A stretch of 64,000 nucleotides of DNA, taken from Snodgrassella gandavensis. Lineage in GTDB: Bacteria > Pseudomonadota > Gammaproteobacteria > Burkholderiales > Neisseriaceae. Positions 39,824 through 47,673 of the stretch are shown here, piece by piece. The notes below the pieces were generated by a model. That model saw nothing but the letters and a program-made list of their open reading frames with translations. It was not told the DNA's origin and made no database searches. Both the position numbers and the translations under genes were made by a program. Where the stretch lies: assembly GCF_914768025.1 (NCBI RefSeq), contig NZ_CAJZCE010000003.1, forward strand, positions 1-64,000, in the 5' to 3' direction. Each line of letters begins with the position of its first letter. Position 1 is the stretch's first letter.

Positions 39824-39972
39824 AGCAGGCACTAGCTATTTATGCCCACCAGTTTCAAATGCAAAGCAAAAACGATGGCCAAACAGAGTAAATGTACAGT
39901 CGCAGGCAGCCATACCTACGGTATGGACGTGATAAAATAGAGACTTCTTTTACTCAATCAATACTGCCTATC

Positions 39973-40680
39973 ATGAAATGGAATGATATTCATGCCATTG
40001 CATTCGATCTGGATGGCACTCTGGTCGATTCAATTGCCGATTTATGTGCTGCTGCCAATCATATGCGTGCTGAGCTAAACTTATCGCCGCTGCCCGCTGC
40101 TGAATTGACCACCTACGTAGGTGATGGTCTGTCCAGTCTGGTACACCGTGCACTCAGCGGCAGTAAAGATGGTCAGGTAGATGAAACAAGCTGGACGCAG
40201 GGCTTTACTGCCTTTATCGCTTATTATCGTACTCATTTAAGCGTTCATACCCGCCCGTATCCAGAAGTAGAAACTGCGCTGGCACTGTTCCGTGCCCGGG
40301 GCTTACCTTTAGCGGTAATCACTAATAAAAATGAAATTCTGGCCGTGGAACTATTGTGCCAGCTCGGTCTAGCCGATGCGTTCAGCCTGATTGTGGGCGG
40401 TGATACACTGGCCGAAAAGAAGCCCTCCCCCATGCCTTTATTACACACGGCAGAAGTATTAGGCGTGCCAATCGAGAATTTATTGATGGTGGGCGACTCA
40501 GCCAATGATATTCTGGCTGCCAAGGCTGCCGGTGCATTAAGCTGTGGAGTAACTTGGGGCTATGCCGACATGGGACAGCTAGCACAAAATACCCAAACCA
40601 AACCAGACATTATTATCGATAACCTGCCACAGATTGATGATGGTATGCGTCATCATGGTGACAGCGATATCCGTGCATGA
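39973..40680 (+). CDS. gph: Phosphoglycolate phosphatase
   Basis: A 235-residue HAD hydrolase. Motif I is AIAFDLDGTLVDSIADL, motif II VITNKN, and motif III/IV MVGDSANDILAAKAAG; the cap and GGDTLAEKKPSPMPLL match Gph. It removes 2-phosphoglycolate formed in repair of DNA 3' ends. ATG 39973 fits the family start; an in-frame ATG 27 codons earlier adds an unrelated Arg/Tyr-rich extension. GATAAAAT at about 39931 could be its -10 box. Its stop overlaps recX (ATGA). Confidence 0.93.
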   Translation: MKWNDIHAIAFDLDGTLVDSIADLCAAANHMRAELNLSPLPAAELTTYVGDGLSSLVHRALSGSKDGQVDETSWTQGFTAFIAYYRTHLSVHTRPYPEVETALALFRARGLPLAVITNKNEILAVELLCQLGLADAFSLIVGGDTLAEKKPSPMPLLHTAEVLGVPIENLLMVGDSANDILAAKAAGALSCGVTWGYADMGQLAQNTQTKPDIIIDNLPQIDDGMRHHGDSDIRA

Positions 40681-41153
40681 AGCAAAAAATCAGTTTACGC
40701 GCCCGTGCCATCACCATACTGGCACGGCAGGAAATCAGTCGTGCCGAACTGGCACGTAAACTACGTCCCCATGTTGACGAGGGCGATGATCTGGAAGCCT
40801 TACTAGATGAACTGGAACAGCGGCACTGGCAATCAGATGCACGTTATGCTGAAACCTATATCAACAGCAAAAGCCGGATGCATGGCAATCTGCGTTTACA
40901 GCAAAGCCTGAAACAAAAAGGGGTTGATGCTGAGTTGATTGCAGACTATTTACCAGACAAAGATGAACAGATAAGTAATGCTGTGACTGTATTGCAGAAA
41001 AAATATCGTAAGCCACCGGCTGATTTGAAAGAAAAACACAAATACATGCATTTTCTTGCCTATCGTGGTTTTAGTATGGATATTATTCATGCTGCAATTA
41101 AGCAGGCATGGGCAGATACTTCCCTACCTGATGAAGATGAATACTGGCAATAG
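40677..41153 (+). CDS. recX: Regulatory protein RecX
   Basis: A 158-residue helical protein with RARAITILARQEISRAELARKL at the start, RHWQSDARYAETYINSKSRM and the LAYRGFSMDIIHAAI end typical of RecX. It binds RecA filaments and limits their activity. No recA is adjacent; it is coupled to gph by an ATGA overlap. A bidirectional terminator follows. Confidence 0.93.
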   Translation: MKQKISLRARAITILARQEISRAELARKLRPHVDEGDDLEALLDELEQRHWQSDARYAETYINSKSRMHGNLRLQQSLKQKGVDAELIADYLPDKDEQISNAVTVLQKKYRKPPADLKEKHKYMHFLAYRGFSMDIIHAAIKQAWADTSLPDEDEYWQ

Positions 41154-41242
41154 CAACGCAACCAATACAAGATACATCAGATTTCATGTATGACCATGAT
41201 GAATCAGCCAGCCATGCATCCTCGATTCAGCAAATCATTACC

Positions 41243-41277
41243 TAAAAAAAGCCCAGTTAAATAACCGGGCTTTTTTT
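41243..41277. terminator. Bidirectional rho-independent terminator
   Basis: AAGCCC-GTTA pairs with TAAC-GGGCTT, with A7 on the left and T7 on the right, so it can stop recX from the left and the BASS symporter gene from the right. Confidence 0.93.
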
Positions 41278-41291
41278 ATCAATGCCAAACC

Positions 41292-42245
41292 TCAATGCAA
41301 ACTAACATCTTCACGTTTCAGATGATCGTTACTGGTGCCTGTGGGCTTACCAGACCAGTAGCTAGCCAGAAACGAACCGGAAATATTATGCCACAATGAA
41401 AATATTGCACCGGGCAAGGCTGCCATCGGTCCAAAGAAGTTGGAACCCAATACAGCGGCCAAACCAGAGTTCTGCATACCTACTTCCAATGCCAGAGTAC
41501 GACAGATGGATTTATCGAAACCAAACAAACGGCCACCCCAGTAACCGCCAATCAGTCCCAAAGCATTATGCAGAATCACCCCAATGACAACAATGGCTGT
41601 TTCAATGCCGATTTTATCACTACTCAGTGATACTACAGTAGACAATACGATGATAATCAAGCACATGGTAATCAATGGTAGTGAAGGTACAACTTTTTTT
41701 ACCAGTTGCGGTGCAAAATAATTAATGGTTACCCCAAAAGCGATAGGTAAAGCCACAATCAGGAAAATTTCCTTCAGCATATTCATAACTGGTACAGCAA
41801 TAGATGCAGCAATATACATCTTTGCTAATAATGGCGTGGCAAAGATACCCACTACAGTAGACAAAGCACTAATAGTTACCGATAGTGCTACATCACCCTT
41901 GGATAAAAACACCATGACATTGGAAGCAGTACCACTGGCCACACACCCTACCAGCACCATGCCTGCCTGTAATTCTGGCGACATATTCAGCATCTTGGCA
42001 ATCAGCCATGCTGCCAGCGGCATGATCAGGTAATGCAAACCAATACCGGCCGCTATAGGAGCCGGCCGTTTCAGTACTCGAGTAAAATCCTCTATTTTCA
42101 GTGTCATGCCCATGGATAACATCACCAGCATTAACATTTCAGAAATATAAGGTTTTAACGGAATAAAAACGGCAGGATTACGATAGGCAAAAATAGAACA
42201 TAAGGCTGCCCACAATGGGAACAGCCTTGTAATAATGGCAATCAC
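41292..42245 (-). CDS. Bile acid:sodium symporter (BASS) family transporter
   Basis: A 317-residue protein with about ten hydrophobic segments. [40 protein letters not shown] and [19 protein letters not shown] are BASS motifs with the sodium-site Asn/Glu/Gln residues. Bacterial relatives move ketopantoate, pyruvate-like acids or bile acids with sodium; the substrate here is unknown. It lies 32 bases after rpsT and may share its transcript. Confidence 0.88.
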   Translation of the reverse strand: MIAIITRLFPLWAALCSIFAYRNPAVFIPLKPYISEMLMLVMLSMGMTLKIEDFTRVLKRPAPIAAGIGLHYLIMPLAAWLIAKMLNMSPELQAGMVLVGCVASGTASNVMVFLSKGDVALSVTISALSTVVGIFATPLLAKMYIAASIAVPVMNMLKEIFLIVALPIAFGVTINYFAPQLVKKVVPSLPLITMCLIIIVLSTVVSLSSDKIGIETAIVVIGVILHNALGLIGGYWGGRLFGFDKSICRTLALEVGMQNSGLAAVLGSNFFGPMAALPGAIFSLWHNISGSFLASYWSGKPTGTSNDHLKREDVSLH

Positions 42246-42277
42246 GAGAATCGTCTCATGCGATGATAGAAATCAGC

Positions 42278-42544
42278 TTAGGCAGCCATAGCCTTGATTT
42301 TGGCAGCCAAACGGCTTTTATGACGTGCTGCTTTGTTTTTATGAAAAACACCTTTATCAGCAATGCGATCAATCACTTTAACGCTTTCGCTGTAAGTAAC
42401 CTGAGCAGCAGCTTTATCACCTGCTTCAACGGCTTTCAATACTTTTTTAACCGCAGTGCGAAAAGCGGTACGCAAGCTGGCGTTGTGAGCACGTTGTTTC
42501 AGTGCCTGACGAGCGCGCTTACGAGATTGTGCACTATTGGCCAT
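42278..42544 (-). CDS. rpsT: 30S ribosomal protein S20
   Basis: An 88-residue very basic helical protein, beginning [20 protein letters not shown] and ending [20 protein letters not shown] lies 6 bases before ATG 42544; a TTG one codon earlier is not needed. It binds 16S rRNA early in assembly of the small subunit. Confidence 0.98.
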   Translation of the reverse strand: MANSAQSRKRARQALKQRAHNASLRTAFRTAVKKVLKAVEAGDKAAAQVTYSESVKVIDRIADKGVFHKNKAARHKSRLAAKIKAMAA

Positions 42545-42673
42545 CAATATCTCCTAACATACATATACAAATCATGAAACGCAGAATTTTAATGACTTCG
42601 CAGCATAAAAGCAAGTGCCCTTGTTGTTTTTTAGCTGACAATCTATACAGACAAGTAATTAAGATTGCTTGTC

Positions 42674-43819
42674 TTAGTCCGTTTTTTCATCTTTAATGAT
42701 GGCATTTTCCGGCAATTGGCGAAAGTAATCACTGCGCCAGTATACCTGTGTTCCTTCCTGAATCAGTACCAGACACACAGCCGCCAGTGGCAGTGCCAGC
42801 AACATGCCAACAAAACCAAGTAACTGCCCAAATGCCATTAACGAAAAAATCACCCAGAATGGCGACAAGCCAATCCGGTCACCCACAATTTTTGGGGTAA
42901 CAAAGAAGCTTTCCAGAAACTGACCTACTGCAAAAACGCCCCACACCATTAATAATCCCGTCCAGCCATCAAACTGCAATAATGCCGCCAGTGTTGCCAG
43001 TAGCAGACCAGTAAAAGCCCCCAGATAAGGCACAAATACCAGCAAACCGGCAACCATACCAATCGCAAATCCGGATTCCAGCCCCACCAGTGCCAGTCCT
43101 AGCCCATAAACCATTCCCATGATCACCATAACCAGCAATTCACCACGCAGGAAGGCACCCAGTACTGTGTCCATATTGGTAGCTATGCGATTGTAAGTAG
43201 GTAAAGCACGGCGAGGAATCAAATGGCGGATACCTGCTGTCCAGCGATTCCAGTCCAGCAGAAAATAATATAGTAAAAAAGGCAATAACAGCAGATTGGT
43301 AATCCATTCTACCATGCCACTGCCATGCTGCCACACCATAGGCAATACTTTCGATGCAGCATCCTTAATGCTGGCATTATGAGTTTGAATCCATTGCCCT
43401 ACATATCTGGACATATAATCCACATCCCAGCGAATGCGTATATGAAAAGTCTGATTCAACCAAGGAACAAGCTTATGATGAACCCAGTTGAGAAAATCGG
43501 GTAATTTAGCATAAATACTATCGAACAGATTAATCAGCATCGGCACAACAATCAGCAACAGAATCACAATCACGCTCAGCCCGAGCAACATGACTAGCAT
43601 GGCAGCTACCGAACGGGAAATTTTCAGACGATGCAATTTTTCTACCAGCGGATTCAAAATGTAAGCCAACACTCCAGCCGCTGCAAAGGGCATCAGAATT
43701 GGTTTTAGCCCGATAAACAGGCTGATGGCGGCTAATAGTATCAGTCCACCAATAATCCACGGGGTGATATTAGAATGCTTCTTGCTGTTGATATTCATTA
43801 AACTTGTACTCAGACTCAT
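42674..43819 (-). CDS. AI-2E/PerM family permease
   Basis: A 381-residue protein with about eight hydrophobic segments. GVLAYILNPLVEKLHRLKIS after the first helices, the amphipathic middle (IYAKLPDFLNWVHHKLVPWL) and GLSPFWVIFSLMAFGQLLGF near the end match the AI-2E transporter family (PerM/YdiK/TqsA). Members are proposed exporters of signal molecules or ions; the substrate is unknown. The start at 43819 lacks a clear ribosome site; ATG 43798 is an alternative. Confidence 0.85.
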   Translation of the reverse strand: MSLSTSLMNINSKKHSNITPWIIGGLILLAAISLFIGLKPILMPFAAAGVLAYILNPLVEKLHRLKISRSVAAMLVMLLGLSVIVILLLIVVPMLINLFDSIYAKLPDFLNWVHHKLVPWLNQTFHIRIRWDVDYMSRYVGQWIQTHNASIKDAASKVLPMVWQHGSGMVEWITNLLLLPFLLYYFLLDWNRWTAGIRHLIPRRALPTYNRIATNMDTVLGAFLRGELLVMVIMGMVYGLGLALVGLESGFAIGMVAGLLVFVPYLGAFTGLLLATLAALLQFDGWTGLLMVWGVFAVGQFLESFFVTPKIVGDRIGLSPFWVIFSLMAFGQLLGFVGMLLALPLAAVCLVLIQEGTQVYWRSDYFRQLPENAIIKDEKTD

Positions 43820-44012
43820 TAATAAAAATTTAAGCTTACAACAACCTGCTAACAGTGATTTAGCTAGACATTATTTCAGATAATAACTGAATAAATACCG
43901 TACTGGAATGACCAAATGCAACTTCATAGTTAAATTTATATATTATTTGTATATGTAATTAAGATTAAGTAAGCAAAAGCTATCTTTTAACAACAGAATA
44001 TTTCCAGATAAT

Positions 44013-44042
44013 AAAAAAGCTGTTCGAGAATATTCGAACAGC
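44013..44042 (-). terminator. Rho-independent terminator of aceE-aceF-lpdA
   Basis: On the minus strand GCTGTTCGA pairs with TCGAACAGC around a 6-base loop, followed by six T. It lies 22 bases after lpdA. Confidence 0.94.
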
Positions 44043-44064
44043 CTGCAATATAAGCATTTACTGC

Positions 44065-45819
44065 TTATTTTTTGCGTTGTGGCGGTAAATCAGTACAAGT
44101 ACCCATCGCCACTTCAGCAGCCATGCCTATGGATTCGCCCAGTGTCGGATGCGGATGAATTGTGCGGCCGATATCGTCTGCATCACAGCCCATTTCGATG
44201 GCCAGACAGATTTCACCAATCATATCGCCGGCACTCGGGCCAACAATCGCGCCACCGATAATCAAGCCACTGTCTGCATCAAAAATCAGCTTAGTAGCAC
44301 CCTCACTGCAACCATTAGCTACAGCGCGACCGGAAGCTGCCCATGGGAACACTGCTTTGGTGATTTTTACACCTTCTTTTTTGGCCTGATCCTCAGTCAT
44401 GCCTACCCATGCTACCTCCGGATTGGTGTAAGCCACACCCGGAATCACTCGCGCATCAAAGTAAGCCTGATGGCCGGCACAGTTTTCTGCGGCCACATGA
44501 GCTTCATGCACTGCTTTATGCGCCAACATCGGCTGACCGACAATATCACCAATAGCAAAAATATGTGGCACATTGGTACGCATTTGCTTGTCAACATTAA
44601 TAAAGCCACGATCAGTTACAGCTACACCGGCATTTTCAGCACCGATCAATTTACCGTTAGGGGCACGACCAGCAGCTACCAGTACTAAATCATATCGCTG
44701 TGGTTCAGTCGGTGCCTTGGCTCCTTCAAACGTGACATAAATACCATCTTCTCTGGCTTCAACAGCCGTGGTTTTGGTATTCAGCATAATATTATCGAAG
44801 CGATGTTCGTTTTTCTTCTGCCAGATTCTAACCATATCTCGGTCAGCACCCTGCATCAGACCATCCATCATTTCGACAACATCCAGACGTGCGCCCAGTG
44901 TGCTGTACACGGTACCCATTTCCAGACCGATGATACCACCACCGATAATCAGCATTTTTTCAGGCACAAATTTCAGTGCCAGTGCGCCAGTTGAATCAAC
45001 AATGCGTGGGTCTTCAGGAATAAACGGCAAATTAACCACACGGCTACCAGCAGCAATAATGCTATTCTTGAAAGCCAGTGTTGTCGTTTCACCTGTTTCT
45101 GCCCTGCCTTCACCTGAAGTCAGTTTGACCTCAATATGATGTGGATCGATATAGCAGCCATTACCACGAATAATATCCACTTTACGGGTTTTAGCCATGC
45201 CAGCCAGCCCACCAGTCATTCTGGCTACAACTTTTTCCTTGTAGCTGCGCAACTGATCAATATCGATTTTCGGTGCCGGATATTCGATACCATTGGCTTT
45301 AAGTTCTTTAACTTCATCAATTACCGCTGCATTGTGCAGCAAAGCTTTAGAAGGGATACAGCCCACATTCAGACACACGCCACCCAAAGTAGCATAGCGT
45401 TCTACAATGGCAACTTTCAATCCTTCATCGGCTGCTGCAAAAGCAGCAGAATAGCCACCTGGACCACCACCGAGCACAACTACATCATATTCAGCATCAC
45501 TGCTGCCACTGTAACTGGCGGCCTGCGGTGCGGCTACTGGTGCACTTTCCGCCGCAGAAGCTGCTGCTGTTTCTGCTTTGGCCGCAGCTTCTATCACCGC
45601 AATCACACCACCTTCAGAAATTTTATCACCAACTTTAACCTTAACTTCCTTCACCACCCCAGCAGTCTCTGCCGGTACATCCATAGTAGCCTTGTCAGTT
45701 TCTAGCGTAATCAGCGTATCATCTACCGCAACGGTATCGCCCGGTTTGATTTCTACCGCAATAATATCGACATTCTGATAATTGCCAATATCCGGTACTT
45801 TTAATTCAATTAAGCTCAT
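44065..45819 (-). CDS. lpdA: Dihydrolipoyl dehydrogenase (E3) with N-terminal lipoyl domain
   Basis: A 584-residue protein, longer than classical E3 because of a lipoyl domain (residues 1-80; LETDKATMDVPAE holds the lipoyl lysine) and an Ala/Pro-rich linker. The flavoprotein part has VVLGGGPGGYSAAFAAAD, the redox disulfide GGVCLNVGCIPSKALLH, the NAD fold IIGGGIIGLEMGTV and the C-terminal HPHPTLGES His-Glu pair. It reoxidises dihydrolipoamide in pyruvate dehydrogenase. Lipoyl-E3 fusions are typical of Neisseriaceae and related bacteria. AAAAGG precedes the ATG. Last gene of aceE-aceF-lpdA. Confidence 0.97.
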   Translation of the reverse strand: MSLIELKVPDIGNYQNVDIIAVEIKPGDTVAVDDTLITLETDKATMDVPAETAGVVKEVKVKVGDKISEGGVIAVIEAAAKAETAAASAAESAPVAAPQAASYSGSSDAEYDVVVLGGGPGGYSAAFAAADEGLKVAIVERYATLGGVCLNVGCIPSKALLHNAAVIDEVKELKANGIEYPAPKIDIDQLRSYKEKVVARMTGGLAGMAKTRKVDIIRGNGCYIDPHHIEVKLTSGEGRAETGETTTLAFKNSIIAAGSRVVNLPFIPEDPRIVDSTGALALKFVPEKMLIIGGGIIGLEMGTVYSTLGARLDVVEMMDGLMQGADRDMVRIWQKKNEHRFDNIMLNTKTTAVEAREDGIYVTFEGAKAPTEPQRYDLVLVAAGRAPNGKLIGAENAGVAVTDRGFINVDKQMRTNVPHIFAIGDIVGQPMLAHKAVHEAHVAAENCAGHQAYFDARVIPGVAYTNPEVAWVGMTEDQAKKEGVKITKAVFPWAASGRAVANGCSEGATKLIFDADSGLIIGGAIVGPSAGDMIGEICLAIEMGCDADDIGRTIHPHPTLGESIGMAAEVAMGTCTDLPPQRKK

Positions 45820-45883
45820 GGTCTAACCTTTTGCCTAGCTGTTGCAATTAACACAACAGAATTTACCTGTATTTCATGCATGT

Positions 45884-45918
45884 AGGCTGCCAGAAACCCA
45901 ATTGTTTTCAGGCAGCCT
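45884..45918 (-). terminator. Hairpin between aceF and lpdA containing a DNA-uptake-like word
   Basis: AGGCTGCC pairs with GGCAGCCT. The right arm, TTCAGGCAGCCT at 45907-45918, is exactly the complement of AGGCTGCCTGAA, a known Neisseriaceae DNA-uptake dialect (AG-simDUS). No T run follows on the minus strand, so it is more likely an uptake signal or processing stem than a full stop. Confidence 0.6.
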
Positions 45919-45930
45919 CTAATTAAAGAC

Positions 45931-47565
45931 TTACAGAGATACGCGGCGGAAATCAGCCAGTAACTGGCTGATGAATACTAGAAAACGCATACCAGCTGCA
46001 CCATCAATCACACGGTGATCAAAAGACAATGACAGCGGGCATTGTAAGCGTGGTTCAAATTCCTTACCATTCCAACTCGGTTTAATCTGGGATTTGCACA
46101 CCCCCAGAATAGCCACTTCCGGTGCATTAACAATCGGCGTAAAGCCAGTGCCACCAATGCCGCCCAGAGAGGAAATGGTAAAGGAGGCGCCCTGCATTTC
46201 CTGTGGTTTGAGCTTGCCTTCACGAGCACGTTTACTCATGTCGGCCAGTTCCTGCGTGATTTCCTTCAGGCCTTTCTGGTCGGCATTCTTGATAACCGGC
46301 ACCACTAAACCATTCGGCGTATCCGCAGCAAAGCCAATATGGATGTATTTTTTCAGAATCAGGTTATCGCCATCGAGCGAAGAGTTGAATTCTGGAAATT
46401 CCTGTAAAGCTTTCACGCAAGCCAAGATAATGAAAGCCAAGGGAGATACTTTAATACCGGCACGTTCCCATTCTTTGTTCAACTGCTTGCGGAATGCCTC
46501 CAGATCAGTCATGTCTGCATCTTCATGCAAAGTAACATGAGGAATCATTACCCAGTTACGCGCCAGATTTTGACCGGATATTTTCTTGATACGTGACAGC
46601 TCTTTAACTTCGATTTCACCAAATTTGCTGAAATCTACTTTTGGCCACGGCAATAAATCCAGTCCACCGCCAAGAGAAGCACCTGCACTACCCTGTTCAA
46701 CTTTCTGCATCACAGCTTTAACAAAGCTACGCAGGTCTACCGGTGTAATACGTCCTTTACGGCCACTGCCAGTTACCCGTCCCAGGTCTACACCCAGTTC
46801 ACGAGCCAGTTTGCGTACAGACGGGCTGGCATGTGCTTTCGCAAAACCTTTTTCATCAATATCAGAGCTACCAAAGGCCTGTGGAATTTGGCTCTTAATT
46901 TCGGCACGCAAATCATTGTTTTCAGCCGTAGGAGTTGCGGCCACCTGTTTTTTAATTTCTGCAGCTTCTTTTTGTGCCGGCGTTGCTGGTACAGCCGCAT
47001 CAGCACTGGCAGATGCTGCAGCCACTTCAATCAAGGCACTGCCTTCAGAAACCTTGTCCCCCACTTTCACATGTACCGCAGTTACCTTGCCGGCAACTGT
47101 AGACGGTACATCCATGGTGGCTTTATCGGTTTCAAGTGTAACCAGTGTCTGATCAACTGCCACTTCATCACCGACTTTAATGTCCACCTCAATCACATCT
47201 ACATTTGAGAAGTTACCAATATCAGGCACATTCACAGCAACAGCCTGTGCAGCTGCGCTAGTTGTTTCAGTGGTAGCTGCCTTGGCTGGTGCATCAGTTG
47301 CTGCTGAAGGAGCAGTTGCAGCATTGGCCGCTTCCACTTTTACAATTACACTGCCTTCAGAAACTTTATCACCCACCTTAACCAGTACTTCTTTAACCAC
47401 ACCAGCATGGTCAGCGGGTACATCCATAGTGGCTTTATCGGTTTCGAGCGTAATCAGGGTATCATCTACCGCAATGCTATCGCCAACCTTGACCGCCACA
47501 TCAATAACATCGACACCAGTATAATTACCGATATCTGGCACTTTTATTTCTACAATCTGACTCAT
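45931..47565 (-). CDS. aceF: Pyruvate dehydrogenase E2 (dihydrolipoyl acetyltransferase)
   Basis: A 544-residue protein with two lipoyl domains (residues about 1-78 and 105-182, each with LETDKATMDVP around the lipoyl lysine), Ala/Thr/Pro-rich linkers, a peripheral-subunit-binding domain (ASPSVRKLARELGVDLGRV) and the catalytic core ending LSFDHRVIDGAAGMRFL (HxxxDG). ATG 47565 follows AAAGGA by 7 bases; an ATG directly before it is also possible. It passes acetyl groups to CoA and forms the complex core. It lies between aceE and lpdA. Confidence 0.97.
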   Translation of the reverse strand: MSQIVEIKVPDIGNYTGVDVIDVAVKVGDSIAVDDTLITLETDKATMDVPADHAGVVKEVLVKVGDKVSEGSVIVKVEAANAATAPSAATDAPAKAATTETTSAAAQAVAVNVPDIGNFSNVDVIEVDIKVGDEVAVDQTLVTLETDKATMDVPSTVAGKVTAVHVKVGDKVSEGSALIEVAAASASADAAVPATPAQKEAAEIKKQVAATPTAENNDLRAEIKSQIPQAFGSSDIDEKGFAKAHASPSVRKLARELGVDLGRVTGSGRKGRITPVDLRSFVKAVMQKVEQGSAGASLGGGLDLLPWPKVDFSKFGEIEVKELSRIKKISGQNLARNWVMIPHVTLHEDADMTDLEAFRKQLNKEWERAGIKVSPLAFIILACVKALQEFPEFNSSLDGDNLILKKYIHIGFAADTPNGLVVPVIKNADQKGLKEITQELADMSKRAREGKLKPQEMQGASFTISSLGGIGGTGFTPIVNAPEVAILGVCKSQIKPSWNGKEFEPRLQCPLSLSFDHRVIDGAAGMRFLVFISQLLADFRRVSL

Positions 47566-47636
47566 CATTATGTCCTTTGGTGACAGCAGGCTTACGCCTG
47601 CGTCCGACAATCGTTAGCTTTTACAGCCAACAAAGC

Positions 47637-47665
47637 CTGCCTGAAAGCCATATGCATTCAGGCAG
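47637..47665 (-). terminator. Hairpin between aceE and aceF
   Basis: CTGCCTGAA pairs with TTCAGGCAG around an 11-base loop. It resembles paired DNA-uptake words (one or two mismatches to AGGCTGCCTGAA) and has only a weak T-rich tail, so read-through to aceF is expected. Confidence 0.55.
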
Positions 47666-47673
47666 TCGGTTCA

